Shown one piece after another: positions 26,767 through 36,250 of a stretch of DNA of 64,000 nt (within the stretch, counting starts at the first letter, position 1; every line of letters starts with the position of its first letter). The DNA comes from an uncultured beta proteobacterium (GTDB lineage: Bacteria > Pseudomonadota > Gammaproteobacteria > Burkholderiales > SG8-39), in the NCBI GenBank assembly GCA_903859155.1, contig CAIOLO010000074.1, positions 1 through 64,000 of the forward strand, given 5' to 3'. Both the position numbers and the translations under genes were made by a program. The notes beneath the pieces are model-generated. The model searched no databases and was not told the origin of the DNA. It saw only the letters and a list, made by a program, of their open reading frames with translations.

Positions 26767-27180
26767 TCAGAGCATCGCGCCCTGCGCCACCACCAGGTAG
26801 CGCAGCAACCGGCCCAGCATCTGCCAGGCGGCGACGGCAGCCCAGTTGAGCTTCAGCCACCCGGCGGCGATGCACAGTCCGTCACCCACCAGCGGCAGCC
26901 ACGCGAGGACCAGGGCCGGCGCACCGTAACGCTGCACGCGGCCCAGTTGTTCCAGCGGCTTTCTGGTTCCTATGTATCTGCCGATCAGATAGCTGCTCAT
27001 GCCCCCGAGCGTGTTGCCCGCGGTGGCCACGAGCAATGCCGGCCAGTAAAGGTCGGTGTGCAGTTTCAGCACCGCGAACAATGCCGCTTCGGAACTCAGC
27101 GGAACGATGGTGGCGGCGAGAAATGCCGCTGCAAACAGCGACACAAGGCTTCCCGAGGGTGTGAGCAGCAATGACTCCAT
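26767..27180 (-). CDS. YqaA/DedA-like small membrane protein
   Basis: A 137-residue membrane protein with four hydrophobic segments. The sequence VPLSSEAALFAVL early on, the glycine-rich segment NTLGGMSSYLIGRYIG and the LAWLPLVGDGLCIAAGW segment are characteristic of the YqaA/SNARE-associated branch of the DedA superfamily. DedA relatives move lipids or affect the proton motive force; the YqaA branch is not characterised. Divergent from ilvA, with about 90 bases between the starts. Confidence 0.85.
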   Translation of the reverse strand: MESLLLTPSGSLVSLFAAAFLAATIVPLSSEAALFAVLKLHTDLYWPALLVATAGNTLGGMSSYLIGRYIGTRKPLEQLGRVQRYGAPALVLAWLPLVGDGLCIAAGWLKLNWAAVAAWQMLGRLLRYLVVAQGAML

Positions 27181-27269
27181 CTATCCAAGCATAAGGCAAT
27201 CCCCGCCTTCGGGTAGAGTAAGGGCTGCGATTCATCCCCGGCGGCACAATCAGGCCGCCATTATTCCCC

Positions 27270-28814
27270 ATGAAAAAAGCCGCAGCCAGCAAACCCGACT
27301 ACCTCGAACGCATCCTCAAGGCGCGCGTCTACGATGTGGCGGTGCAAACGCCACTGGACCTGGCGCCGATACTCTCGGCGCGCATCGGCAACCGCCTGCT
27401 GCTCAAGCGCGAGGACCTGCAGTCGGTGTTTTCCTTCAAGTTGCGCGGCGCCTACAACAAGATGGTGAACATGACCCCGGCGCAGCGCGCGCGCGGCGTG
27501 ATCGCCGCCTCGGCAGGCAACCATGCGCAGGGCGTGGCACTGTCGGCGCAGCGCCTGGGCTGCAAGGCGGTGATCGTCATGCCGGTGACCACGCCGGGGA
27601 TCAAGGTCAATGCGGTCAAGGCGCGCGGCGCGCAGGTGGTGTTGGTCGGGGATTCCTATTCCGATGCCTATGACCACGCGAAAAAACTCGCGTCGCGCTC
27701 GCGCATGACTTTTGTGCATCCCTATGACGACCCCGATGTGATCGCGGGGCAGGGCACCATCGGCATGGAGGTGCTGCGCCAGGCTACCGGACCGGTGCAC
27801 GCCATTTTCGTCCCGGTCGGTGGCGGCGGTTTGATTGCGGGCATTGCTGCCTACGTCAAACGCCTGCGGCCGGAGATCAAGGTGATCGGCGTAGAACCGG
27901 TTGACGCCGCGGCCATGGAGCGCTCCCTTAAAGCCGGGCGCCGCGTGGTGCTCGACCATGTGGGGCTGTTTGCAGACGGCGTGGCGGTGCGCCAGGTGGG
28001 GGAGGAAACGTTCCGCATCTGCCGCGAACTGGTGGACGAGATGGTGCTGGTGGACACCGATGCCATCTGCGCGGCGATCAAGGAAGTGTTCGAAGACACC
28101 CGCACCGTGCTGGAGCCCGCGGGCGCGCTTGCGATTGCCGGGGCCAAGGCCTACGCCGAAAAAAAGCGTCTGCGCGGACAGACGCTGGTGGCTGTATCGA
28201 GCGGGGCAAACACCAATTTCGACCGGCTGGGATTCGTCGTCGAGCGCGCCGACGTGGGCGAGCACCGCGAGGCGCTGCTGGCGGTGACCATTCCCGAGCA
28301 GCCGGGCAGTTTCCGGAAATTCTGTTCCTTGCTGGGCGCGCGTAACGTCACCGAGTTCAACTACCGCATGGGTGATCCGGGCGAGGCGCATGTATTTGCC
28401 GGCGTCTCGGTGCGCAATCGCGACGAAACACGCCGCATCATGCGTTCGCTCATCGGCCACGGCTTGAAAACGGTGGACCTGTCGGACGACGAATTCGCCA
28501 AGCTGCACGTACGCCACCTGGTGGGCGGGCATATGCCGCTGACCACGGCCAGGCGCGCGCCTGCCGAACTCCTCTACCGGTTCGAGTTTCCCGAGCGCCC
28601 CGGCGCGCTGATGGGTTTTCTCAATGCGATGCGTTCGGACTGGAACATCAGCCTGTTTCACTATCGTAACCATGGTGCGGACACCGGGCGGGTCCTGGTG
28701 GGCATGCAGGTTCCGAAGGCGGAGATGCCCCAATTTCGCCGCTTTCTCGACTCGCTGGGCTATCCCTGCATCGACGAAAGCCGCAATCCGGCTTACCAGC
28801 TGTTTCTGCGCTGA
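27270..28814 (+). CDS. ilvA: Threonine dehydratase, biosynthetic (L-threonine ammonia-lyase)
   Basis: A 514-residue PLP enzyme making 2-oxobutanoate and ammonia from threonine, the first step to isoleucine. The PLP lysine is Lys57 in FSFKLRGAYNKM, the phosphate-binding glycine loop is VGGGGLIAG, and SAGNHAQGVALSA is the substrate loop. From about residue 330 there are two ACT-like regulatory domains (LAVTIPEQPGSF, YRFEFPERPGAL), the hallmark of the biosynthetic, isoleucine-inhibited form. Length equals that of E. coli IlvA (514). No other ilv gene is adjacent. Confidence 0.97.
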   Translation: MKKAAASKPDYLERILKARVYDVAVQTPLDLAPILSARIGNRLLLKREDLQSVFSFKLRGAYNKMVNMTPAQRARGVIAASAGNHAQGVALSAQRLGCKAVIVMPVTTPGIKVNAVKARGAQVVLVGDSYSDAYDHAKKLASRSRMTFVHPYDDPDVIAGQGTIGMEVLRQATGPVHAIFVPVGGGGLIAGIAAYVKRLRPEIKVIGVEPVDAAAMERSLKAGRRVVLDHVGLFADGVAVRQVGEETFRICRELVDEMVLVDTDAICAAIKEVFEDTRTVLEPAGALAIAGAKAYAEKKRLRGQTLVAVSSGANTNFDRLGFVVERADVGEHREALLAVTIPEQPGSFRKFCSLLGARNVTEFNYRMGDPGEAHVFAGVSVRNRDETRRIMRSLIGHGLKTVDLSDDEFAKLHVRHLVGGHMPLTTARRAPAELLYRFEFPERPGALMGFLNAMRSDWNISLFHYRNHGADTGRVLVGMQVPKAEMPQFRRFLDSLGYPCIDESRNPAYQLFLR

Positions 28815-28889
28815 CGCAGCGCTAGAGCCGGGAATTCGATCCCCGCTCAGGGGATTGCGTCGCTCACCTCAAGAAACGCTTCACCAGCG

Positions 28890-28935
28890 GAAATAAATAT
28901 TTCACGTTTATTTCATACGCCTGTCAGCTGCAGGC
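28890..28935. promoter_or_regulatory. Two inverted repeats upstream of the small acidic gene
   Basis: GAAATAAA (28890-28897) and TTTATTTC (28907-28914) form an 8-bp inverted repeat with a nine-base spacer. GCCTG and CAGGC (28919-28935) flank a central CAGCTG palindrome. They lie 70-110 bases before the strong ribosome-binding site of the gene at 29003, a usual position for operators. Function inferred. Confidence 0.35.
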
Positions 28936-29002
28936 ATCAATTTTGCGTTGTTTCAATCGTAAGGTCGTTGAAGTCCCGGTAATCATTCGTTAGGAGGTCG
29001 CC

Positions 29003-29209
29003 ATGCGAACGCTCGATGATGTGTACGGTGATAATCTGGATCGTTTCCCCCTGGAGCAGGAGGCGCGCAGGCGCATCTCCCGCCTGGAGTGGGACGAGAA
29101 TGTTCCCGATGAGGGCGATGAGGTCTGGTACCTGGTTCCCGACGAGGACGAAGATGTCTGGTACTCGGCCGTGAACAAGCGGGCAGTTTCCGCGGCGGCG
29201 CGCCGCTAG
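29003..29209 (+). CDS. Small acidic protein of unknown function
   Basis: A 68-residue, strongly acidic protein with clusters such as DENVPDEGDEVWYLV and PDEDEDVWY, which form an imperfect internal repeat ending in VWY. ATG 29003 is preceded by TAGGAGGT, a full-strength ribosome-binding site, which supports real expression. No family recognised and no cysteine. It stands alone between ilvA and the convergent formyl-THF cyclo-ligase gene. Confidence 0.7.
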   Translation: MRTLDDVYGDNLDRFPLEQEARRRISRLEWDENVPDEGDEVWYLVPDEDEDVWYSAVNKRAVSAAARR

Positions 29210-29246
29210 CACCGCGCGGCCCGAACCCGGCGTGATGCCCGGCGGG

Positions 29247-29942
29247 CTAGGGCTCGCTGCCGCCTTCGCGCCGCAGCTCGGGTGAGTTCGCGTAGCAGAC
29301 GGGCGAGCTCAAGGGAACTTGAGTGCCTTGTAACGGAGCGGCGAGAAATTCGAGCCGTGCGCCGTCGCGGCGATAAATGCCGCGCTCGGTGACCACGAAA
29401 TCCATCGGCATGTCATGCGGCTGCGGATGGATGGTTGCGATGCTTGCCAGTTCATGCGCAACACCGATCACGGTGGGCCGAGGATCGAGGCAGGCAAGTG
29501 TGCGATCGAAATAACCGCCGCCGTAGCCTAGGCGGTAACCGGCGGCATCGAATCCCACCATGGGCAGCAATATCACCTGCGGATGACAGGTCCGGGTGCT
29601 GACCGGAAAGGGTATTCCCAGGGCGCCCTTCTGCATCAGCACGCCCGGACGCCATTCACGAAATTGCAGCGCGCTGGCGCGTGCGACCACCACGGGCAGG
29701 GCGACAACCGAGCCTGAGCGCCGCAGTCGCGCAGCGAGGTGACGTGCATCGTACTCGTTGCGGTAGGGCCAGCAGATGGCAAGCAGGGCACCCCGCAGTC
29801 CCGGGAAGCCGCGCAGCAGATGGTCGTCGATGGCCTCGCGGCACCGGCGCAGTTGTTCCGGCGCGATCGCTTCACGGCGTGCGATCAGCACTGCGCGCTG
29901 TTCCCGCCGCCACGCGGCGACACCGTCCTTGTCATCAGCCAT
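29247..29942 (-). CDS. 5-formyltetrahydrofolate cyclo-ligase family protein
   Basis: A 231-residue protein. RREQRAVLIARREAI begins the family's N-terminal helix, and the C-terminal active-site loop FDAAGYRLGYGGGYFDRTL matches the ATP/phosphate and folate-binding signature. It converts 5-formyl-THF to 5,10-methenyl-THF using ATP. The C-terminus is about 20 residues longer than usual. It is divergent from the HhH protein gene, leaving 67 bases. In gammaproteobacteria this gene is next to 6S RNA; no 6S-like structure was recognised here. Confidence 0.92.
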   Translation of the reverse strand: MADDKDGVAAWRREQRAVLIARREAIAPEQLRRCREAIDDHLLRGFPGLRGALLAICWPYRNEYDARHLAARLRRSGSVVALPVVVARASALQFREWRPGVLMQKGALGIPFPVSTRTCHPQVILLPMVGFDAAGYRLGYGGGYFDRTLACLDPRPTVIGVAHELASIATIHPQPHDMPMDFVVTERGIYRRDGARLEFLAAPLQGTQVPLSSPVCYANSPELRREGGSEP

Positions 29943-30009
29943 GACTATCGAAACACCCTCACGTTGCGTGATCCGTGGAGAATAACGTACCTAACCCAAG
30001 GGAATTACC

Positions 30010-30381
30010 ATGAAACAATGGATCGCATTTTTGCTGCTGGCAATGTTCACCCTCGGCATGCCGGTCAGCGGCTACAGCCAGGATAGCAGGGCAAAGGCCG
30101 AAAATAAGGCAAAGCAGGACGTCAAGACCACTCAGGACGCCAAGGGCAAGAGCGCGGACAAGGGCAAGACGTCGGACGAAATCATCGACATCAATACCGC
30201 CACCGCCGTGGAACTGATGACCCTGGACGGCATCGGTGACGCGCGCGCCGCGGCCATCATCAAGGGCCGGCCCTATAAGGCGAAAAACCAGCTGGTCAGC
30301 AAGAATATTCTGCCGGCGGCGGCCTATGACAAGATCAAGGACAAGATGATTGCCCGCCAGTCAGCAGCGGCGAAAAAATAG
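30010..30381 (+). CDS. ComEA-like helix-hairpin-helix DNA-binding protein, exported
   Basis: A 123-residue protein with a signal peptide (FLLLAMFTLGMPVSGYSQ), a Lys/Asp-rich linker (about 25-58), and a ComEA-type helix-hairpin-helix domain: IDINTATAVELMTLDGIGDARAAAII. ComEA binds incoming DNA during natural competence, but stand-alone HhH proteins of this kind are common and may have other roles. ATG follows AAGGGAATTACC. No competence gene adjoins it. Confidence 0.88.
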   Translation: MKQWIAFLLLAMFTLGMPVSGYSQDSRAKAENKAKQDVKTTQDAKGKSADKGKTSDEIIDINTATAVELMTLDGIGDARAAAIIKGRPYKAKNQLVSKNILPAAAYDKIKDKMIARQSAAAKK

Positions 30382-30534
30382 TCATTCGTTTCGCAACGGC
30401 TGAAACGCCCCGTGGTCTTGGGGGCTAACCCGCTTGCCCGCTGTCGAGCCGGTTCCGGGATGCGGTGCGGCGCAGTTCCCGGCAAGGGTGCCGCGCACTT
30501 GTAGAAAGCCCCATGAAATTAGGGCCTTGTTATA

Positions 30535-32559
30535 ATGGTCTTGAGAAAAACCATGAACTTGTGCCTGACAGTCGCAACCTCTAGTTTCCGCGCCCTGTGT
30601 GCGGTAACCGCCGCAATTTTGCTTGTCTGTCCCGGAGCGGTAATTGGCGCAGCTCCCGCGCACGCCGCAAAAGTCGTTGCCGCGCGTGCGGACAAGGCTG
30701 AACAGGCCGTACTGCTGGCGCGCGACGCCTTTCGCAGCGGCAATGCCGCGATGCTCGCGCGCGCCGCCGCGCAAGCGCGCGGCCATGTGCTCGAACCCTA
30801 TGTGGGGTATTGGCAGCTGCGTTTGCGCCTGGAGGAACGCGGCGCCGACGAGGTGCGCGATTTCCTCGCGCGTCATCAAGGAACATTGCTGGCCGAACGG
30901 CTGCGCGCTGACTGGCTCAGGGTGCTCGGGAAGAAAGGCGACTGGGATGCGTTTCGCAATGCGCGGCCGCTGCTTGTCAATGACGACCCGGATATTGCCT
31001 GCATGGGCCTGCTGGAGCGTTTTCGCGCCGGCGATTTATCTGCGCTGGCCGAGCTGAGACCGGTCTGGGTCGCGCCCAGGGCCCTGCCCGACGCCTGTCT
31101 GCCGCTGGCAGAGCATTTGATCCGCACCGCCCAATATGGCAGTGCGCAGATCTGGGAGCGCTTCCGCTTGCTTGCCGATGCCGGCCAGATGTCGGTGGCG
31201 CGGCGGGTGCTCGCGGCGTTGCCCGCGAACGAACAGCCGGTTGCGGCAACCGTCGACCGTGTGCTGGCTGCGCCGGCAAAATATCTGCTGCAGTTAGCGG
31301 ATGTCTCGGGCACGCGGGCAACTCGTGAAATGGCGATCCTCGCGCTGTCGCGCCTGGCACGCAGCGATCCGCAGGCCGCAGCGGTCAGTTGGAACGAATC
31401 CTTGCGTGCCGGCTTTTCCGCGGAAGACCAGAGCTATGTGTGGGGGCAGATCGCGCTGTCGGGCGCGCGCCGTCACCTGCCCGAGGCGCTGGGTTGGTAT
31501 GCGCAATCCACCAATGCGGGCTTGAGCGATGAACAACTGGCCTGGCGCGTCCGCATCGCATTGCGTAACGGCGCCTGGAACGATGTGCGCGCCGCCGTCG
31601 AACAGATGAGCCCGCAAGCCCGTCAGGATTCGACCTGGATTTACTGGCGCGCGCGCGCGCTCAAGGAGGCCGGCAGCCTCGACGCCTCGCGCGCGGAATT
31701 TTCCCGCATCGCCGCCGAATTCAATTTTTACGGCCAGCTGGCGGCCGAGGAGCAGGGCATAGCCTTCAAACTGCCCCCGCAGGCCGGGTCGCCCACCGCC
31801 GAGGAACTCAGCCAGACGCTGGCGCTGCAGGGCCTGCAGCGAGCGATGGCCCTGTTTCGCCTGGACATGCGCACCGAGGCGGTGCGCGAGTGGAACTGGT
31901 CGCTGCGCGGCATGGATGACCGTCAGCTGATCGCCGCCTCGGAAATCGCCAGGCGCAACGAAATCTGGGATCGCGCCATCAGCACCGCCGACCGCACCGT
32001 CGCGCAGCATGACTTCGCATTGCGCTATCTGGCGCCCTACCAGCAGATATTTGCCGGGCAGGCGCGCGCGCAGAAGCTCGAGGAGTACTGGGTGCTGGGA
32101 CTGGTGCGCCAGGAGTCGCGCTTCATCTCCAATGCGAAGTCCTCGGTGGGTGCTTCGGGATTGATGCAATTGATGCCGGCCACCGCGCGCTGGGTCGCCC
32201 GCAAAATGGGCATGAAGAATTTTCAGTGGGCCAAGGTGCATTCGGTTGAGGTCAATGCGGCGCTGGGCTCGTATTATCTGAAGACCGTGTTCGACGACCT
32301 GGACGGGCAGGCGGTGCTGGCCTCGGCCGCCTACAACGCGGGACCGGGGCGAGCGCGCCGCTGGCAGGATGAGAAATCGCTGGAGGGCGCGATTTACGCG
32401 GAGACCATCCCGTTCGATGAAACCCGCGATTACGTCAAAAAAGTCATGACCAACGCGCTGTATTATGCCGCGGTCCACGGCGGCAATCCGCGCAGCCTCC
32501 ACGAACGCCTGGGGGTCATCGGCCCGCGCGGGCGGACTCAGTCCAGCAATATTCCTTAA
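30535..32559 (+). CDS. slt: Soluble lytic murein transglycosylase (Slt70-like)
   Basis: A 674-residue periplasmic enzyme with a signal peptide (TAAILLVCPGAVIGAAPAHA). Residues about 45-470 form the superhelical U-ring. The catalytic domain has Glu527 in LVRQESRF, GLMQLMPATA and AYNAGPGR, the three Slt signatures. It cleaves the glycan strand of peptidoglycan to 1,6-anhydro-muropeptides. The start is ATG 30535 or ATG 30553. It is followed within ten bases by the epimerase-like gene, as in many betaproteobacteria. Confidence 0.95.
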   Translation: MVLRKTMNLCLTVATSSFRALCAVTAAILLVCPGAVIGAAPAHAAKVVAARADKAEQAVLLARDAFRSGNAAMLARAAAQARGHVLEPYVGYWQLRLRLEERGADEVRDFLARHQGTLLAERLRADWLRVLGKKGDWDAFRNARPLLVNDDPDIACMGLLERFRAGDLSALAELRPVWVAPRALPDACLPLAEHLIRTAQYGSAQIWERFRLLADAGQMSVARRVLAALPANEQPVAATVDRVLAAPAKYLLQLADVSGTRATREMAILALSRLARSDPQAAAVSWNESLRAGFSAEDQSYVWGQIALSGARRHLPEALGWYAQSTNAGLSDEQLAWRVRIALRNGAWNDVRAAVEQMSPQARQDSTWIYWRARALKEAGSLDASRAEFSRIAAEFNFYGQLAAEEQGIAFKLPPQAGSPTAEELSQTLALQGLQRAMALFRLDMRTEAVREWNWSLRGMDDRQLIAASEIARRNEIWDRAISTADRTVAQHDFALRYLAPYQQIFAGQARAQKLEEYWVLGLVRQESRFISNAKSSVGASGLMQLMPATARWVARKMGMKNFQWAKVHSVEVNAALGSYYLKTVFDDLDGQAVLASAAYNAGPGRARRWQDEKSLEGAIYAETIPFDETRDYVKKVMTNALYYAAVHGGNPRSLHERLGVIGPRGRTQSSNIP

Positions 32560-32568
32560 GGTTCAATC

Positions 32569-33516
32569 ATGTCTCAAATTCTGGTCATCGGCGGTTCCGG
32601 ATTCATCGGCGGTCACGTGGTCGCAAGGCTGGTTCAGGCAGGGCATGACGTGCGCGTACCCACCCGACTGAAAAAGCGCGCCAAGAAATTGCTTCTGCTG
32701 CCGACCGTGGAGGTGCTGGAGGCGGACATTCACGGCGATCGCGCGCTCGAGCAACTGGTCGCCGGGTGCGACGCCGTGGTGAATCTTGTCGGGGTTCTGC
32801 ACAGCCGCTCCGGCGATCCTTATGGACCGGACTTCGCGCGCGCACACGTGGAACTGCCGCGCCGCATCATCGACGCTTGTGAAAAGGCCGGCATACGGCG
32901 CCTGGTGCATCTTGGTGCGCTCGGGGCAAAGAGCGATGCGCCCAGCGAATACCTGCGCTCCAAGGCGGCGGGCGAGGAAGTGCTGATTGCCGCGCGTGCG
33001 CGCATCGATGCGACCGTATTGCGCCCTTCGGTGGTGTTCGGGCCCGACGATGCTTTCCTCAACCTGTTTTCACAGCTGCAGTGGCTTCTTCCTTTCATGC
33101 CGCTTGCCTGTCCCGAGGCGAAATTTCAGCCGGTGCACGTGGCCGATGTCGCCCGATGCGTGGCGCGCTGCCTGGAGGAGCCGGATTCGATCAATCACAG
33201 CTACGATTTATGCGGTCCCAAGGTCTACACGCTTCGCGAACTGGTGCGTTTTGCCGGCAACGCAACCGGTCACCGGCGCCCGGTAATCGGTCTTCCCGAC
33301 AGCCTGGCGTATCTGCAAGCCGCGGTGATGGAGTGGCTGCCGGTGAAACTCATGTCGCGCGATAACCTGCGTTCCATGCAGGTACCCAGCACCTGCGACT
33401 GCGAGTTTCCCTTCGGCATCCATCCGATTGCGCTGGAGGCCAGCGCGCCTGCCTGGCTGGGCGGCAAGGGGCCCAGCACGCAATACAACGAGTATCGCGG
33501 CAGGGCGGGGCGTTGA
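32569..33516 (+). CDS. NAD(P)-binding epimerase/NDUFA9-like protein
   Basis: A 315-residue short-chain Rossmann protein. The nucleotide loop is GGSGFIGGHV at residues 8-17. It is an extended SDR of the complex-I NDUFA9-like group: the YxxxK is replaced by YLRSKAAGE, with the catalytic-site Tyr kept in this form. Role in these bacteria unclear; cofactor-dependent sugar or quinone chemistry has been proposed. It starts ten bases after slt and lies about 120 bases upstream of cca. Confidence 0.85.
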   Translation: MSQILVIGGSGFIGGHVVARLVQAGHDVRVPTRLKKRAKKLLLLPTVEVLEADIHGDRALEQLVAGCDAVVNLVGVLHSRSGDPYGPDFARAHVELPRRIIDACEKAGIRRLVHLGALGAKSDAPSEYLRSKAAGEEVLIAARARIDATVLRPSVVFGPDDAFLNLFSQLQWLLPFMPLACPEAKFQPVHVADVARCVARCLEEPDSINHSYDLCGPKVYTLRELVRFAGNATGHRRPVIGLPDSLAYLQAAVMEWLPVKLMSRDNLRSMQVPSTCDCEFPFGIHPIALEASAPAWLGGKGPSTQYNEYRGRAGR

Positions 33517-33635
33517 GCGCACTGCGTACCGGCGGAGAGGGGTTTGCGCCATCCGGCGTTGCCGGGGGTTAGCCGCATGCAGTTTCGCCGCCTGCGGTTG
33601 AATGCCATGCGCCGCGCTGATTGCGCCTGAACAGC

Positions 33636-34784
33636 ATGCGCATTTATCAGGTCGGCGGCTCGATTCGCGATGAATTGCTGGGCTTGCCCGTCAGCGACCG
33701 CGACTGGGTGGTGGTCGGCGCCACGCCTGAGCAGATGGGCCGGGAAGGTTATCTGCCGGTGGGCAAGGATTTTCCGGTATTCCTGCATCCGGTGACCCGC
33801 GAGGAGTACGCGCTGGCGCGCACCGAGCGCAAGACCGCGCGCGGCTACAAGGGTTTTTCGGTGCAGGCATCGCCTGAGGTCACCCTCGAGGAAGACCTGG
33901 CGCGCCGCGATCTCACCATCAACGCCATGGCGCGCGGCGAGGACGGGGTGCTGATCGATCCGTTCGCCGGCGGGCGCGATCTGCGCGCCGGGGTGCTGCG
34001 GCACGTGAGCCCGGCATTCAGCGAAGACCCGGTGCGCATTCTGCGGGTGGCGCGCTTTGCCGCGCGCTTCGGCTTCGTGATTGCCCCCGAGACTGCCGCG
34101 CTGATGAAGACCATGGTTGCGAGCGGCGAAACCGATGCGCTGGTCGCCGAGCGCGTCTGGCAGGAACTCGCGCGCGGACTGATGGAAAAAAATCCCTGGC
34201 GCATGCTCGCTGAACTGGCCGGGTGCGGAATGCTGGCGCGCGCGTACGCGGCGCTCGGCATTGCGGCAAGCGGAGATATTCCGGCGAACGCCGCGAGCGA
34301 TCAGCTGGCCAGGGCGCTGGGTTTTGCCGCGAAGGAAAACCATGTGCTGGCGGTGCGTTTCGCACTGCTGACTCGCGCGGCGCGCGAGCCGCTGGATCGC
34401 CTGGAGGCGCTGTGCGAGTCGCTGCGGGTGCCGGCCGAGTGTCGCGACCTGGCGCAACTGGCGGCGCGTCATGGCGCGGCGGCTGCGCGCGCGGAAACCC
34501 TCGCGCCCGTGGAACTGCTCGGTCTGGTGGAGGCGAGCGACGCGTTTCGACGGCCACAGCGGCTGGAACAGCTGATGGATGTGGCCGAGGCCGAGACCTT
34601 CGCCGCGCGGCATTGGGCACAGGTTCCGTTTCCCGCGCGTCACACCGCGCGCTCGGCGCTGGCGGCTGCGCGCAGCATCGACGCAGCGGCCGTGGCTGCC
34701 GACGGCGGCGATATCGGCGCGCGCATCCGCGCGGCGCGCTACGCCAATTTGCTGCAGACCATGGGCGGAGCACAGGGCCGGTGA
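33636..34784 (+). CDS. cca: CCA-adding tRNA nucleotidyltransferase with degenerate HD domain
   Basis: A 382-residue protein from ATG 33636. The catalytic head has [28 protein letters not shown] and [18 protein letters not shown], the class II CCA-adding motifs. It adds CCA to tRNA 3' ends. The C-terminal region keeps the flanking fold ([36 protein letters not shown]) but the HD phosphohydrolase residues are gone: where E. coli Cca has CHDLGKG there is LLTRAAREP, and the upstream HT is missing. It is about 30 residues shorter than the E. coli enzyme. Its TGA overlaps the next GTG. Confidence 0.92.
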   Translation: MRIYQVGGSIRDELLGLPVSDRDWVVVGATPEQMGREGYLPVGKDFPVFLHPVTREEYALARTERKTARGYKGFSVQASPEVTLEEDLARRDLTINAMARGEDGVLIDPFAGGRDLRAGVLRHVSPAFSEDPVRILRVARFAARFGFVIAPETAALMKTMVASGETDALVAERVWQELARGLMEKNPWRMLAELAGCGMLARAYAALGIAASGDIPANAASDQLARALGFAAKENHVLAVRFALLTRAAREPLDRLEALCESLRVPAECRDLAQLAARHGAAAARAETLAPVELLGLVEASDAFRRPQRLEQLMDVAEAETFAARHWAQVPFPARHTARSALAAARSIDAAAVAADGGDIGARIRAARYANLLQTMGGAQGR

Positions 34785-36205
34785 ACGTCGCAGCGGTGTG
34801 GCGGGATTTCATCGCGAATCTGTCTGCCGGCACGCGCCTCGCATTGTTCATGCCGGTAAAAGGCGGGGATCTGCGGGTCTCCGCGGCAAACTATGCGCTG
34901 CTGGTGGTGGCGAGCTTCGTCATCTGGCTTTTCGGCGGCATGGCCCGCGAGGGATTTCCCGGCACCATCAATCCGGGCGCCCTGACCGTGGGGCTGGCGC
35001 AGATACCCATCGTTCTGCTTTTCTGCGTTCTGGCCGCGGCCGTCCTGCGCAACGCCGCCTATGCCATGGTTTTCGCGATCCTGATGGTGGCCTCAGATCC
35101 CTTGTTCGAACTCGCCTCCGTGCTTGTTTATCACCTGGCGCAGCTGGAGTCGATGCTCGAGATCGCCCCTTACCTCAATCAGGTTTTTCTCCTCTGGGCG
35201 CTGCTGGTGCTGTTGCGGGTGCAGTGGGTGGTTTGCGGCTGGCAGGCAGGACGCTCGCTCGCCGCGTCACTGCTGTTTGTCCTGATGCTGGTGTTTTTCG
35301 CTTTTGGTTTTCCGCGCAGCGAACTCTGGAGCAGCGAGCCGCAGTCCGACGAGCAGGCCGCAGAGGGCCTGATCCGCGAGGATTTGTTTCACCTGCAGGG
35401 CCGCCTGCTGGAGCGGCAACTGCTAGGTCTCGAGGCGCAGCGGCCCGGCATCGACGACATGTATTTCGTTGGCGCCGCGCCCTATGCCTTCCAGGAAACC
35501 TTCATCAACGAACTCGGTGTCGTGCGCCGCCTCATGGACGAGCGCTTTGATACAGCGGGGCGCTCCATTGCGCTGGCCAATCACAGTTCGACGCTTGCCA
35601 GTCTGCCCCTGGCCACCGTCTCCAATTTGCGCGCCGCGCTCGACTACCTGGGTGAAAACATCGACGTGGAAGAGGACATCGTTTTCCTGTTTCTGTCCAC
35701 ACATGGCTCGGCCAATCACGAACTTGCCTTTGAAATGCCGCCGCTTGCGCTGACGCAATTGAATCCGACGCTGCTCGCGCGCATGCTTGCCGACAGCGGC
35801 ATCAAGTGGAAAGTGGTGGTGGTGTCCGCCTGCTATTCGGGCGCCTTCGTCGAGGGGTTGAAGGACGACAACACACTGGTCATTTCCGCCTCCGATGCGG
35901 ACAACACCTCGTTTGGCTGCGAATCCGACAGCCAATTCACCTGGTTCAGCCAGGCTTATTTCGACCAGGCGCTGCGCGCGACGCGGTCGTTTGCCGCGGC
36001 GTTCGGCATGGCCGAGGCGGCGGTGAAGGAGCGCGAGAGGAGCGGTGGTTTTACGCCTTCGAATCCGCAGATGTATCTGGGTGCGGCGATGAAGGCCAAG
36101 CTCGAAGCGCTGGAGCACCGGCTGGAATCCAACGATCCCGCGCGTCCGGCGATACATGCGCGCCTGCGTGCCAACGCCGTCCGAAGCGCGCGCAGCCCGG
36201 GATAG
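34781..36205 (+). CDS. Membrane-anchored C13 (legumain/caspase-like) family peptidase
   Basis: A 474-residue protein translated from GTG 34781, coupled to cca by GTGA overlap. Residues about 1-185 contain five or six membrane helices ([44 protein letters not shown]). The C-terminal domain is a C13 cysteine peptidase: His308 in STHGS and Cys351 in [14 protein letters not shown] are the dyad, placed after hydrophobic strands as required. Whether the peptidase domain faces the periplasm cannot be settled from sequence. Substrate unknown. The order cca / C13 peptidase seems to be a betaproteobacterial arrangement, but I cannot check that. Confidence 0.85.
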   Translation: MNVAAVWRDFIANLSAGTRLALFMPVKGGDLRVSAANYALLVVASFVIWLFGGMAREGFPGTINPGALTVGLAQIPIVLLFCVLAAAVLRNAAYAMVFAILMVASDPLFELASVLVYHLAQLESMLEIAPYLNQVFLLWALLVLLRVQWVVCGWQAGRSLAASLLFVLMLVFFAFGFPRSELWSSEPQSDEQAAEGLIREDLFHLQGRLLERQLLGLEAQRPGIDDMYFVGAAPYAFQETFINELGVVRRLMDERFDTAGRSIALANHSSTLASLPLATVSNLRAALDYLGENIDVEEDIVFLFLSTHGSANHELAFEMPPLALTQLNPTLLARMLADSGIKWKVVVVSACYSGAFVEGLKDDNTLVISASDADNTSFGCESDSQFTWFSQAYFDQALRATRSFAAAFGMAEAAVKERERSGGFTPSNPQMYLGAAMKAKLEALEHRLESNDPARPAIHARLRANAVRSARSPG

Positions 36206-36250
36206 AGGGGGGGGCGTCAACGCCGCTGCCGGCGCGCGCGTTGTGCGCCA

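Noticed and set aside
29943-30009. 6S RNA next to the formyl-THF cyclo-ligase gene
   Set aside because: The gap is only 67 bases, too small for 6S RNA.
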